Counted from the first letter of the stretch, positions 17,943 to 27,442 are shown. The stretch: DNA of 64,000 nucleotides from an uncultured Mediterranea sp. (GCF_902493215.1 NZ_CABUOL010000013.1:23186-87185); one strand, 5' to 3'. Notes: generated by a model from the letters alone, not told the origin. Numbers and translations are program-made.

Positions 17943-19106
17943 ATGGATAAAATAGTTTACAATCTGGTATACAACCGGAAAAAGGCATTGAATAAAAGAG
18001 GAATGGCACTGGTTCAGATAGAAGCGTATCTGCACCAAAGGAAGAAGTATTTCTCCACCAAGGTGTATCTGAAGCCGGAACAATGGGACGAGCGGAGGCA
18101 ACTCGTAAAGTGTCATCCCAACAGCGAGGCGCTGAACTGGTGGCTGAACGAATGTGTGGCACGAATCGAAAAGGTCGAACTGGACTTGTGGCAGCAAGGG
18201 AAGGCTATATCGCTGGACGCTATCAAGGAAGCGATACGCAAGAAGGAAAATGTCAGGTCTTTCTTTGCATTCTATGCACACGAAGCTTCGCAAGCCGTCC
18301 TGAAGGAAAGTACCCGGAAGAATCACCTGACAACCCTCGCTTTGCTGAAGATGTTCAAGCCCGAAGTGGAGTTTGCAGAGGTTACTTTCGACTTCGTTTG
18401 TGGGTTCGAGCATTTTCTACGCCAAAAGGGCTATCACGTCAATACCGTCGCCAAGCACATCAAGCACCTCAAGCGCTATGTCAATATGGCCATCAACAAA
18501 GAGCTGATGAAAGAACAGCAATATGCTTTCCGGAAATATAAAATAAAGACGGTGGAAAACTCCCATACCCATCTGACGCCCGAAGAATTGGAGAAGATGG
18601 AAGGGTTGCGGCGAAATAAACGTCCGTTTCGGCAGAGAAAAACGCTGGATGCCTTCCTGTTCTGCTGCTATACAGGGCTGAGGTATTCGGACTTTGTACA
18701 GATGAAGCCTCAAAACCTGATTAATATCCGCCAGGAAGTGTGGCTCACTTATAAATCGGTCAAGACAGGGAATGAAGTGCATTTGCCACTGCACCTGTTG
18801 TTTGGCGGTAAGGCCATTGCCATTTTAAAGGAATATGAGAACGATTTAGGAAGTTTCTTCCGCCTGAAAGACAATTCGAATATCAACAAAGAGCTCAGAC
18901 TGCTTGCCAGACGGGCCGAAATCAACAAGCGGGTATCATTCCACACCGCCCGCCACACCAACGCAACTCTTCTTATATATAATGGTGTAAATATTACGAC
19001 CGTACAGAAATTGTTGGGGCACAAAAGTGTGAAGACGACCCAGGTCTACACCAATATCATGGACCGTACCATTGTGCACGATTTGGAATCGCATCAGGGG
19101 GCATAG
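17943..19106 (+). CDS. Tyrosine site-specific recombinase (candidate invertase)
   Basis: A 387-residue tyrosine recombinase of the Bacteroides integrase/invertase type. Residues 1-90 are the arm-type DNA-binding domain, about 100-200 the SAM-like core-binding domain, and 215-387 the catalytic domain. All catalytic residues are present: Arg in TGLRYSD (about 247), HTARHT (about 333), LGHKSVKTTQ and the nucleophile Tyr (about 369) in QVYTNI. I prefer the ATG at 17943 (MDKIVYNLVYN) over one 24 bp upstream. No excisionase, mobilisation or phage genes are near, and it lies between the susC inverted repeats, so DNA inversion is its likely job. Confidence 0.93.
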   Translation: MDKIVYNLVYNRKKALNKRGMALVQIEAYLHQRKKYFSTKVYLKPEQWDERRQLVKCHPNSEALNWWLNECVARIEKVELDLWQQGKAISLDAIKEAIRKKENVRSFFAFYAHEASQAVLKESTRKNHLTTLALLKMFKPEVEFAEVTFDFVCGFEHFLRQKGYHVNTVAKHIKHLKRYVNMAINKELMKEQQYAFRKYKIKTVENSHTHLTPEELEKMEGLRRNKRPFRQRKTLDAFLFCCYTGLRYSDFVQMKPQNLINIRQEVWLTYKSVKTGNEVHLPLHLLFGGKAIAILKEYENDLGSFFRLKDNSNINKELRLLARRAEINKRVSFHTARHTNATLLIYNGVNITTVQKLLGHKSVKTTQVYTNIMDRTIVHDLESHQGA

Positions 19107-19198
19107 GGGACAATAAAAAAGGGAAATACCGAAATGTAAGGATAATTCATTTTTCGACTTTCTATCAACCGACAATATCACCGGAGGTGTATTGGGGA

Positions 19199-19279
19199 AT
19201 GTTTGAAACATAGGGGGCTTATGTTTCAAACATTCGACCCCAATGTTTCAAACATACGGCCATTGGGGTTCAAACCTTC
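19199..19279. repeat. 22-bp repeat array A (core ATGTTTSAAACAT)
   Basis: Three units of exactly 22 bp (19199-19220, 19221-19242, 19243-19264) each begin with a 13-bp palindrome, ATGTTTGAAACAT or ATGTTTCAAACAT, plus a variable 9-bp spacer. A fourth, degenerate unit (GGGTTCAAACC) follows. The array lies between the convergent 3' ends of the recombinase and the hydrolase gene. Array E near 62886 has the same core and related spacers. The rest of the 227-bp gap shows nothing else. Confidence 0.88.
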
Positions 19280-19333
19280 TTCTGACACGACCTGCTTGCA
19301 GATTGCGGAATTGTTGTCAGATGTTGGATATTT

Positions 19334-20416
19334 TCATTTTACACAAACCGGCACGAACGGTTGTTTCTTCTCCTTGTCGAGCGGAACTGCCTGATAGGCC
19401 ACCCGTGTGAAGTCTATTTGCGACAAGTCGATGCGGCGTATAGCGCTGTTGTACATGGTGCGATAGTAGATGACCTTGTTGGTTATGTCGGTCGCGGTTG
19501 TCCATTGTGTCGCGCTGGGGATGTCTGCCGGTATCTTTCCGTCTGCAAATTCTACGCCGATGGGGATATCGAAGTTGTTCAGTATCTGAAAACCTTGACG
19601 TACGGCATCTTCAGCCTTGTCCTGCAAAGGCGCAGTTGCCTGATAGAAGGCTGCCCGGACGAAACGCGACGGAGGGGTAACATCGCCGGGGATTCCCAGA
19701 AAACCGCTGCCCGCACCGAAAGAGGCAATCTGTACCCCGTCCAGCTTCTTGGCCTCGGCCGTACCGGCATAGAGGTTGACGTAATTGTTCAGGTTGGTCA
19801 TCTGCCATTCGAAGCCGGGCGAATTGGTCAGTACGCCCAGCTTGTTCTCATAGAAACAGGGCTTTCCACCCACGATTTCCAGTACAATCTGTCGGCCCGT
19901 AGTGTCGGCAAACCGCCAGTGGACGGTCGATGCGCGCGGATCTATCGCTATGACATGTGCTTTGGAGACGGCTTCCTTCACCTGCTCCACGGTTGCACAG
20001 CTGCCCAATATCCAGGAGACAAGCTGCAGGTCGGTGACGCTTTGCCCCTTTACCGCCGCGTCGTACGCTTCATATTGTCCATAGCCGGGGAAATAGAAAA
20101 GTCCCGCAGACAATCCGGCCTCATTCAGCCCTTCGACTACGAATTCCTTTTGCTCGACAGAAAGTCCCACGTAACCGTATCGGGCCACCATTTTCATGCC
20201 GTCCAGCGTATAGCCGGGTACGTATGAGTGCTGCACATATCCTCGGGGGACAACGACATATTGGCTGTTCAGTTCGCTTCCGCCCCATTCGATGGTACGG
20301 GCCACGATGCGTGCGCTGTCTTTGGCTGTCAGTGTAATGCCGGTACAGGCGTTTGCTTCCTGTTGCATCAGGAATGTCATGGCCAGAGCCATGCAGGTAA
20401 TAAAAATCTTTTTCAT
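19334..20416 (-). CDS. Exported choloylglycine hydrolase family (C59) amide hydrolase
   Basis: A 360-residue Ntn hydrolase of the bile-salt hydrolase/penicillin V acylase family. A signal peptide (MKKIFITCMALAMTFL...EANA) is followed directly by CTGITL, so signal cleavage would expose the N-terminal nucleophile Cys (residue 24), as in periplasmic family members. ARTIEWG carries the conserved Arg and a Glu where Gram-positive bile-salt hydrolases have Asp. The substrate (bile amide, N-acyl amino acid or other) cannot be read from sequence. It lies inside the invertible segment and would change strand on inversion. Start chosen at 20416. Confidence 0.9.
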   Translation of the reverse strand: MKKIFITCMALAMTFLMQQEANACTGITLTAKDSARIVARTIEWGGSELNSQYVVVPRGYVQHSYVPGYTLDGMKMVARYGYVGLSVEQKEFVVEGLNEAGLSAGLFYFPGYGQYEAYDAAVKGQSVTDLQLVSWILGSCATVEQVKEAVSKAHVIAIDPRASTVHWRFADTTGRQIVLEIVGGKPCFYENKLGVLTNSPGFEWQMTNLNNYVNLYAGTAEAKKLDGVQIASFGAGSGFLGIPGDVTPPSRFVRAAFYQATAPLQDKAEDAVRQGFQILNNFDIPIGVEFADGKIPADIPSATQWTTATDITNKVIYYRTMYNSAIRRIDLSQIDFTRVAYQAVPLDKEKKQPFVPVCVK

Positions 20417-20440
20417 CGCAATCAAGTTTTATACAAGTAA

Positions 20441-20448
20441 CAAATTTA
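20441..20448 (-). promoter_or_regulatory. -7 promoter element of the C59 hydrolase gene
   Basis: The complement reads TAAATTTG, a perfect TAnnTTTG, ending 24 bp before the ATG. No TTTG lies at the right distance for a -33 box. Confidence 0.5.
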
Positions 20449-20660
20449 CAGTTAATATGTTTATGTTGTATGCCTCTGAGCAAGAAATATACGTGCAGGC
20501 GCATTCCAATCTGTTAAAATGCGCCACGGCCGGGTATCAAATGGGTAACGGCAGGTACAGACATCCCTTTCCCGATAGCCTCCGGCAGCCTACATCCGTT
20601 TGTTTGAAATCGAAAAAGTGCATAATGCCCTCATGCAGAGGGGCGATAGGGGCGGTTGGG

Positions 20661-20699
20661 AGTTCCGCGAAGACTTTGGTAGTTTCCTACATTGGTATG
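20661..20699 (+). repeat. 39-bp inverted repeat, right arm (5' edge of the plus-strand susC)
   Basis: This is identical to the minus-strand reading of 17251-17289 over 39 bases and encodes SSAKTLVVSYIGM in the reading frame of the plus-strand susC. Upstream of it the reading frame stays open but encodes nothing like a SusC N-terminus. Confidence 0.95.
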
Positions 20700-23687
20700 C
20701 AGACTGTAGAAGTTCCTGTAAAGCCCAGTGTGAAAGTCTTCTTGAAGTCGAATACTGAGCTGCTGGACGAGGTGATGGTTGTGGCTTATGGTACAGCCAA
20801 GAAATCTGCCTTTACAGGTTCGGCTACCGTTGTAGGCTCGGATGAAATCGGTAAGATACAGAGCTCTAACGTGGCCAATGCCTTGACTGGTAAAGTGGCA
20901 GGTGTGCAGTTGAATACGTCTTCCGGTCAGCCGGGCGCAACTACTCCTTCTATCCGCGTACGTGGTATCAGCTCTATCAATGCCGGCAGTGATCCGTTGA
21001 TTATTCTGGATGGTGCTCCTTATGATGGTGACCTGAATAATATCAGCTCTCAGGATATTGAGTCTATGACTGTGCTGAAGGATGCTGCATCCAATGCCTT
21101 GTATGGTGCACGTGGTGCCAACGGTGTGATTATCATTACTACAAAGAAGGGTGCTGCTGGCCAGGCTCGTGTAACAGTCGATGCCAAGTGGGGATCCAAT
21201 TCGCGTGCTACCCAAGATTATAATTTCATCAAGAGTCCGGCTCAATACTATGAAATGTATTACGGGGCATTAAGCAGCTATTTTACTCAGTTGACAGACG
21301 ACAAGGGTAATCTGGTTTATCCTAATCCTCAGGCTGTCTATGAACAGACTAATGCTGCTATGACTGGTTCCGGTAGTTATGGTTTGGGATATAATGTATA
21401 CAGTGTTCCATCGGGACAGTATCTGATTGGTACGAATGGAAAACTGAACCCCAATGCAACTTTGGGAAATGTAGTCGAATATAACGGAATGCAATATATG
21501 CTTCGTCCCGACAACTGGTTGGATGAGGCCTATAGCAACGGTTTGCGTCAGGAATATAATGTCAGTGTTTCGGGTGGTACAGACAAATCGTCTTTCTATG
21601 CTTCTGTAAGTTATTTGAATAATGAAGGTATTACTGTAAATTCAGACTATGAACGTCTGACTGGTCGTTTGAAAGCTGATTATCAAGTGAAGGAATGGTT
21701 GAAGTTTGGTGCAAACATGTCGTATACTCACTTTGATGCCAATTCTTTGGGAGAAGATGGTTCTTCTAATTCTTCTGGAAACATTTTCGCTTATGCTACC
21801 CGTATCGCTCCTATTTATCCGTTGTACATCCGTGACGGTCAGGGCAATATTATGACTGACAAAAACGGTATCACAATGTACGATTTCGGTAATAAGGATA
21901 ATGCAGGTCTGAGCCGTCCGTTCTTGAGCGGTGGTAACGCTTTCGCTGCCAATCTTTTGGATACCAATAATGCTGAAGGCAATGTGATGACTGCTACCGG
22001 TTTTGCAGAAGTTCGTTTCCTGAAGGACTTTAAATTTACGTGGACAAGTGGTGTGGCAATTGATGAAACACGTACCAATGGTTTCACCAATCCTTATTAT
22101 GGACAATATGCAACTTCTAATGGTATTGCCAGCAAGTATCACACTCGTAATTTGGCATACAATCACCAGCAGTTGTTGAACTGGAAGCGTTCATTCGGTG
22201 CTAATAACTTTGAAGTGATGCTGGGTCATGAATACTACCGTTATAAATATTATTATTTGTATGCCAGCAAATCCAATGTGTTCGATCCGAACAATATTGA
22301 ATTGAGCGGTGCCATTACAGAAAACGGCAGCAATTCATATACTACCGATTATAACACTGAAGGTTATTTCGGCCGTGTACAATATGACTTTGCTGAAAAG
22401 TACTTCCTTTCTGGTTCTTACCGTCGTGATGCTTCTTCACGTTTCCATCCCGATAACCGCTGGGGTAACTTCTGGTCGGCAGGTGCTGCCTGGATTATCT
22501 CCAAGGAAGACTTCTTCGATGTAGACTGGGTGGACATGCTGAAGATTAAGGCATCATATGGTTCTCAGGGTAACGATAATATCGGTGACTACCGCTATAT
22601 CAATACTTATAATATAGTTAATTCGGCCGGTAATCCTGCTGCTATACCTAATACAATGGGTAATAAGGATATTACTTGGGAAACAAACGGTAACTTCAAT
22701 GCCGGTTTCGACTTCGAACTGTTCAAGGGCCGTTTGACTGGTACTGTGGAATACTTCCTCCGCAAGACAACAGATATGTTGTTCTCATTCCCGCTGCCGC
22801 CGACATTCGGATATACTTCTTATTATGCCAATGTAGGTGACATGCAGAATATGGGTATTGAGGCAGAATTCAACGGTTCTATCATCAAGACCAATGATTT
22901 CACTTGGGATCTGGGCTTGAACTTGACTCATTACAAGAACAAGATTTCTTATCTGCCTGAGGAACGTAAAACAATGGTTGTAGATGGAGTACCGGGATAC
23001 AGCAGCGGTAACTATTACTATGGTGAGGGTGAAGCTTTGTACACTTACCGTATCAAGAAGTATGCTGGTGTTGATCCGGAAACAGGTGAAGCTTTGTACT
23101 ATAAGAATGTAACAGATGAAGCTGGAAATGTAGTGGGTACCGAGAAGACTGCCAAGTATGATGATGCAGATTATTATTTGTGTGGAACAGCTCTTCCCGA
23201 CGTATATGGTGGTTTCAATACCTCGTTCACCTATAAGGGTTTTGATTTGTCGGCCGACTTCACCTATCAGATTGGAGGACAAATTTATGATGGCGACTAT
23301 GCCAGCATGATGAGCAGTCCTACTACCAGCTCCAAAGGTTCCAATTTCCATGCCGACTTGCTGAATGCTTGGACACCGGAAAACAAGAACTCCAATATTC
23401 CTCGTTTCCAATTTGGTGATAATTATACAGCTGCAACATCGGATCGTTTCCTGACAAGTGCATCTTACCTGAGCTTGCAGAATATTAACTTCGGCTATAC
23501 ATTGCCTACCAGCTTGACTAGACGTGCACAGATTGAGAAAGTACGTGTTTATGTGACGGCTGATAATGTATGGATATGGTCCAAGAGACAAGGCCTCGAT
23601 CCTCGTCAGAGCATTACAGGTTCTGTAACCAATGCATATTATGCTCCGATGCGTACAATCTCGGGAGGTATCACATTAACATTCTAA
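20661..23687 (+). CDS. SusC/RagA family transporter, silent form lacking its 5' end
   Basis: About 1008 residues of a SusC-like protein begin abruptly at SSAKTLVVSYIGM. The plug (LLDEVMVVAYGTAKKSAFTG) and the whole barrel to GGITLTF are intact. The signal peptide, the first two thirds of the N-terminal domain and any promoter are absent. The frame is open upstream to 20292, but that sequence is unrelated and partly antisense to the hydrolase gene. After inversion the first 67 codons of the other susC would join in frame and give a normal transporter of about 1075 residues. The intact downstream frame argues against decay. Confidence 0.92.
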   Translation, partial: SSAKTLVVSYIGMQTVEVPVKPSVKVFLKSNTELLDEVMVVAYGTAKKSAFTGSATVVGSDEIGKIQSSNVANALTGKVAGVQLNTSSGQPGATTPSIRVRGISSINAGSDPLIILDGAPYDGDLNNISSQDIESMTVLKDAASNALYGARGANGVIIITTKKGAAGQARVTVDAKWGSNSRATQDYNFIKSPAQYYEMYYGALSSYFTQLTDDKGNLVYPNPQAVYEQTNAAMTGSGSYGLGYNVYSVPSGQYLIGTNGKLNPNATLGNVVEYNGMQYMLRPDNWLDEAYSNGLRQEYNVSVSGGTDKSSFYASVSYLNNEGITVNSDYERLTGRLKADYQVKEWLKFGANMSYTHFDANSLGEDGSSNSSGNIFAYATRIAPIYPLYIRDGQGNIMTDKNGITMYDFGNKDNAGLSRPFLSGGNAFAANLLDTNNAEGNVMTATGFAEVRFLKDFKFTWTSGVAIDETRTNGFTNPYYGQYATSNGIASKYHTRNLAYNHQQLLNWKRSFGANNFEVMLGHEYYRYKYYYLYASKSNVFDPNNIELSGAITENGSNSYTTDYNTEGYFGRVQYDFAEKYFLSGSYRRDASSRFHPDNRWGNFWSAGAAWIISKEDFFDVDWVDMLKIKASYGSQGNDNIGDYRYINTYNIVNSAGNPAAIPNTMGNKDITWETNGNFNAGFDFELFKGRLTGTVEYFLRKTTDMLFSFPLPPTFGYTSYYANVGDMQNMGIEAEFNGSIIKTNDFTWDLGLNLTHYKNKISYLPEERKTMVVDGVPGYSSGNYYYGEGEALYTYRIKKYAGVDPETGEALYYKNVTDEAGNVVGTEKTAKYDDADYYLCGTALPDVYGGFNTSFTYKGFDLSADFTYQIGGQIYDGDYASMMSSPTTSSKGSNFHADLLNAWTPENKNSNIPRFQFGDNYTAATSDRFLTSASYLSLQNINFGYTLPTSLTRRAQIEKVRVYVTADNVWIWSKRQGLDPRQSITGSVTNAYYAPMRTISGGITLTF

Positions 23688-23706
23688 TTTATTGATTACA
23701 AATAAT

Positions 23707-25338
23707 ATGAAAACAAATATATCTAAATTAATAGCGGGAGTTTGTCTCTTCTCATCCCTGGGCCTGACTACGGGATGTATTGAAGAAACGATTCCGACTA
23801 GTGTAGCGACAGAAGATCAAGTAACTTCTTCGGATATGGCTGCTGCAGCCATGCTTTGGGCGATGCCAGCCAGTTTGAATGTAGTAGGAGTAGTCAGCTC
23901 CAGTTACCATTGGGACTGGGGATATGGTTCTATTATGCACGTACGTGACGTGATGACTGGTGATATGCCTGTAATCAGCTCCGGTTACAACTGGTATACC
24001 AACTGGGAGGTTGCTGAAGCGCAAGGTGAAAGCTATGTATATCCTCAATTCATTTGGAACTATTATTGGCAGGCTGTTTTGACAACCAATAAATTGATTG
24101 CAGCTATTGATGCAGAGACTGCTTCGTCAGCACAGTTGGGCTATTTGGCTGCCGCACATGCTTATCGTGCATTCTTCTATATGGATTTGGCCCGTATGTT
24201 CGAGTTCTTGCCCAGCGATAAGATACCTTCAGGTGTCAATGATGCAGGCAATGATGTGACTGGACTTACTGTACCTATTGTTAAAGAGACCATTACAGAA
24301 GAAGAAGCCAGAAATAATCCTCGTGTAAGCCGTGATGTGATGGCCGAATTCATTTTGAGTGATTTGGATTTTGCAGAGCAGAATATCGGAAAACTGGAAG
24401 AAAGCTCAAAAACACTTCCTCATTTGGATGTTGTATACGGTTTGAAAGCCCGTTTGTACATGTGGTTGGAAGATTATCCGAAAGCTAAAGAATATGCCCG
24501 TAAAGCTATTAACGCAACAGGTGTATCTCCGATGACAGAATCTCAATGCTTGAGTACCACCAAAGGTTTCAACGATCTTTCTTGCTGGATGTGGGGCTCC
24601 CAAATGGTATCTGAAGACGATGTGGTTAAGACCGGTATTTTGAACTGGGCTTCCTGGATGTCCAACGAAACCTCTTTTGGTTATTCAGGTCAGGAACCTT
24701 TCTTGATGATTAGCAAGAGCATGTACGATCGTCTGAGCAATACAGACTTCCGTAAGAAGATGTGGAAGGCTCCTGAAGGCAGTATGCTTGATGGCCAGAC
24801 TGAGTATCTGACTTCTGCTGCATTCGGTAATTTTGGCGACCGTTTGGCTGATTATGCTTCGGTAAAATTCCGTCCGGCCGAGGGTAACTGCGATGACTAT
24901 ACTACTGGAGCTGCAACCGCTTATCCTTTGATGCGTGTAGAGGAAATGTACTTTATTGAAGCTGAAGCTGCCGCTCATTCAAATGTAGAAGAAGGAAAAA
25001 CTTTATTGACTAACTTTATGTTAAGCTATCGTGATGGACAATACGAAACGACGGCATCTGGTGTTGATGAAGTTATAGATGAGATTATTTTCCAAAAACG
25101 TGTTGAACTTTGGGGTGAAGGTTTGACTTTCTTTGATATTAAACGTCTGAATCTGCCTGTTACCCGTGGTTATACTGGTACAAATTATCAGGATGATGCT
25201 CGTTATAATACCACGACACGCCCGGCTTGGATGTCTATATGTATTGTTCAGACAGAGAAAAACAACAATGCGGCTCTTATCGGATTTGAGAATCCCGAAG
25301 TTGCAGATGAGCTGTATACTCCATGGGCAGGTAATTGA
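23707..25338 (+). CDS. SusD/RagB family lipoprotein (partner of the silent susC)
   Basis: A 543-residue SusD-like lipoprotein starting at MKTNISKLIAGV, with lipobox TTGC (Cys about 24). Family features are the helical-repeat region (AAHAYRAFFYMDLARMFEF), the C-terminal QKRVELWGEGLTFFDIKRL, and an overall length near 520-550 residues. It begins 19 bp after susC. It lacks its own visible promoter, so it should be silent when the upstream susC is not joined to the promoter. Confidence 0.95.
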   Translation: MKTNISKLIAGVCLFSSLGLTTGCIEETIPTSVATEDQVTSSDMAAAAMLWAMPASLNVVGVVSSSYHWDWGYGSIMHVRDVMTGDMPVISSGYNWYTNWEVAEAQGESYVYPQFIWNYYWQAVLTTNKLIAAIDAETASSAQLGYLAAAHAYRAFFYMDLARMFEFLPSDKIPSGVNDAGNDVTGLTVPIVKETITEEEARNNPRVSRDVMAEFILSDLDFAEQNIGKLEESSKTLPHLDVVYGLKARLYMWLEDYPKAKEYARKAINATGVSPMTESQCLSTTKGFNDLSCWMWGSQMVSEDDVVKTGILNWASWMSNETSFGYSGQEPFLMISKSMYDRLSNTDFRKKMWKAPEGSMLDGQTEYLTSAAFGNFGDRLADYASVKFRPAEGNCDDYTTGAATAYPLMRVEEMYFIEAEAAAHSNVEEGKTLLTNFMLSYRDGQYETTASGVDEVIDEIIFQKRVELWGEGLTFFDIKRLNLPVTRGYTGTNYQDDARYNTTTRPAWMSICIVQTEKNNNAALIGFENPEVADELYTPWAGN

Positions 25339-25372
25339 TAGGACAATACGAATTAATTAAAGGAAAAATTTT

Positions 25373-27274
25373 ATGAAATCGATAAATAAATTATTTGGAA
25401 CATTTGCTGCAGTGTGCCTCCTGTTGGGAGGTGCAGCCTGCACAGACGAGGTGGAATATACGGGTGCCGAATTGCAAACTGCCAGTCAGCCTTATTTCCC
25501 GACCAATTTGGCTAGTCAGATTGATTTGACCTCGGATGCCACAAGCTTTACCGTACAGGTAAGTCGTATGGCCGCTGGCTCAGAACTTACGATTGATTTG
25601 GCTAAGTCGGGTGACGAAGACGCTTTGTTTACCGTACCGGCTACGGCAACTTTTGCTGCTGACGCTACAACTGCTGATATCACTATCAGTTACGATCCGT
25701 CAAAGTTCGAGTTGGATGTTTATAAACCTTTGACATTGACTATTGCTACTGAAGGTGTAGACAATCCGTATTCGTCGAATACATATTCTTTTAAGGCAGG
25801 TATTCCTGCACCCTATAATTTGATCGGTGAGGTAAATTTCCGTGATGACATAGTAAACTCTCTTTATGGATTGGCACCGACTGTATATAATGTAGAGTTG
25901 TATGAGAATTCCGTAACTCCAGGCTTATATCGTATTCTGAATCCTTATAAGAACCATCCGTATGCTTCTGCGCAAACTTATGATAGCTCTAAAGACTATT
26001 ATCTGACGATCGATGCAAGAGACCCGAATGGTGTTTATATGCCGGATGTACAGCCTTCAGGTTTGGCGTTGAATTCCTCTGAGGGTATGATTTATACTGC
26101 AAGTATGGCTGGTTACAATATTTCTAATGGAAGTAGCCTGGAAGCAGAAAAAGCTGCTGGAACTTGTGGTACATTGGTAGATGGTATTATCACTTTCCCC
26201 TATCGTAGCCTTTTGGGTGGCCTTCAGAATGGTGGAAATATATCTTTGTATTATGCTAACTCGAATGAGGCTTTTGCATTGTCTGTAGATCCCGAGATTG
26301 GTATTAAGGATTTCTCTGTGAACATGTCTTATGAAGGTAAACGTACAGACACTTATGGTAGAAATTATGCAATCGCTAATGTGGAGTTGGGAGCTGATGT
26401 AGAAAGCGCACAGATAGCTATTATTAAAGGATATCCGTCAAACGATGATGTAACCAAGATTCTGAATGGTGAGATTCCTTCGACTACAATCCGTTCTGAC
26501 AGCGAGGTTGAGTTGGCGTGTGCTACAACAGGATTGCATTCAATTGTTGCAGTGTCTTATGGTATGAGTTCTTCTGAAACAGAAGCTACGGCGAAAGAGG
26601 TATATTCTATCAGTTTCCGATATGCGGTCGGCGAATCGATTCCTGTATCCTATTATGTAGGAGATTGGATTGTTTCCGGTATTCAATATGGAGTAGACGA
26701 GAATAATAAGCCTGTTACAGCACCTGTAACAATGTTAGCTACTATCACAGACAAGGGTAACGGTGTGTTGGGCGTTTCAGGTTTGGCTCCTTTTACACAA
26801 ACTTACAATGATGAGATTAAGTTGGTTTATGAAACCGAAACCGGTAATGTAATTTTGGCACCTCAGCAATTGCCTGACTTGGAAGGCATGTCTATATTGG
26901 CCCTGCCAAGTAATTCGTCCACTGGATATGTGACTCAGAAAGAAACTTTATGGGGCGAAGCCAATGAATATGGTGAGCTCTCATTCTTCAATGCTCCTGA
27001 AAACGAAGGGGATTGGACCGACTTTATGATTATCATAGCTACAGAACAAGGATTGTCTCCGCAGCTGATGTATAGCTTGAATTGGCAGCGCTATGTACCT
27101 GAGACAGGAGGACAACGTGTCGTGACACGTTCAACCGAGACTTCCTTGAGTCTTTCTTTCCAGAGTTATGTTAAGGAATTTATGGCTCCTTTATCGCAGA
27201 CCAAATCTTCCTTACCAATTATCAAATGTACTGATGGTACACCTGAATTTAAGGGTGAGGCTGTAAAGTTCTGA
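25373..27274 (+). CDS. Surface lipoprotein accessory to SusC/SusD
   Basis: A 633-residue lipoprotein (lipobox GAAC, Cys 24). It is beta-rich throughout, with an N-terminal region of Calx-beta/DUF-like sandwich character (SFTVQVSRMAAGSELTIDL) and no recognisable catalytic site. It starts 34 bp after susD and ends at a strong terminator, so it is the third gene of the plus-strand susC operon. A SusE/SusF-like ligand-binding role is inferred from position only. Confidence 0.8.
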   Translation: MKSINKLFGTFAAVCLLLGGAACTDEVEYTGAELQTASQPYFPTNLASQIDLTSDATSFTVQVSRMAAGSELTIDLAKSGDEDALFTVPATATFAADATTADITISYDPSKFELDVYKPLTLTIATEGVDNPYSSNTYSFKAGIPAPYNLIGEVNFRDDIVNSLYGLAPTVYNVELYENSVTPGLYRILNPYKNHPYASAQTYDSSKDYYLTIDARDPNGVYMPDVQPSGLALNSSEGMIYTASMAGYNISNGSSLEAEKAAGTCGTLVDGIITFPYRSLLGGLQNGGNISLYYANSNEAFALSVDPEIGIKDFSVNMSYEGKRTDTYGRNYAIANVELGADVESAQIAIIKGYPSNDDVTKILNGEIPSTTIRSDSEVELACATTGLHSIVAVSYGMSSSETEATAKEVYSISFRYAVGESIPVSYYVGDWIVSGIQYGVDENNKPVTAPVTMLATITDKGNGVLGVSGLAPFTQTYNDEIKLVYETETGNVILAPQQLPDLEGMSILALPSNSSTGYVTQKETLWGEANEYGELSFFNAPENEGDWTDFMIIIATEQGLSPQLMYSLNWQRYVPETGGQRVVTRSTETSLSLSFQSYVKEFMAPLSQTKSSLPIIKCTDGTPEFKGEAVKF

Positions 27275-27307
27275 ATCTTTTAAGAACAAATAGATTTAGA
27301 TTGGTTG

Positions 27308-27342
27308 GGAGCTGTGTCCGAATGGGGCACAGCTCCTTTTTT
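27308..27342 (+). terminator. Terminator of the plus-strand susC/susD operon
   Basis: A 12-bp stem (27308-27319 with 27325-27336, one G-T pair) is followed by TTTTTT. It ends the operon 33 bp after the lipoprotein stop codon. Confidence 0.88.
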
Positions 27343-27398
27343 ATATCTTATTCTTATATCTTTCTAGTTTGTAGAGCTCGCTTTTTCTCATAAATCAG

Positions 27399-27406
27399 TA
27401 TCTTTG
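27399..27406 (+). promoter_or_regulatory. -7 promoter element of hflX
   Basis: TATCTTTG is a perfect -7 match, 36 bp before the ATG at 27443. TTTG at 27368 is too far (27 bp) to be a standard -33 box. Confidence 0.5.
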
Positions 27407-27442
27407 TCACCGTTATTCATCTATAAGAAACGAACAATGGCA

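Larger units (their letters stand above)
17251..20699. mobile_element. Predicted invertible segment (SusC/SusD phase-variation switch)
   Basis: The 3371 bp between the 39-bp inverted repeats (17290-20660) contain one susC promoter with codons 1-67, a tyrosine recombinase, a choloylglycine-hydrolase-family gene and a 22-bp repeat array. Inversion would join the promoter and N-terminus in frame to the plus-strand susC and leave the minus-strand one headless. The recombinase is the obvious candidate enzyme. The repeat and the missing 5' end are seen directly. Inversion itself is inferred from similar loci in Bacteroides fragilis. Confidence 0.85.

Noticed and set aside
17943..19106. Tyrosine recombinase considered as the integrase of a prophage or conjugative element
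   Set aside because: No phage, mobilisation or conjugation genes are near, and no attachment-site direct repeats or tRNA target are visible. The flanking inverted repeats in susC explain it better.
20292..20660. Upstream extension of the plus-strand susC frame as a genuine N-terminus
   Set aside because: The extension has no signal peptide or SusC N-terminal domain and is partly antisense to the hydrolase gene.
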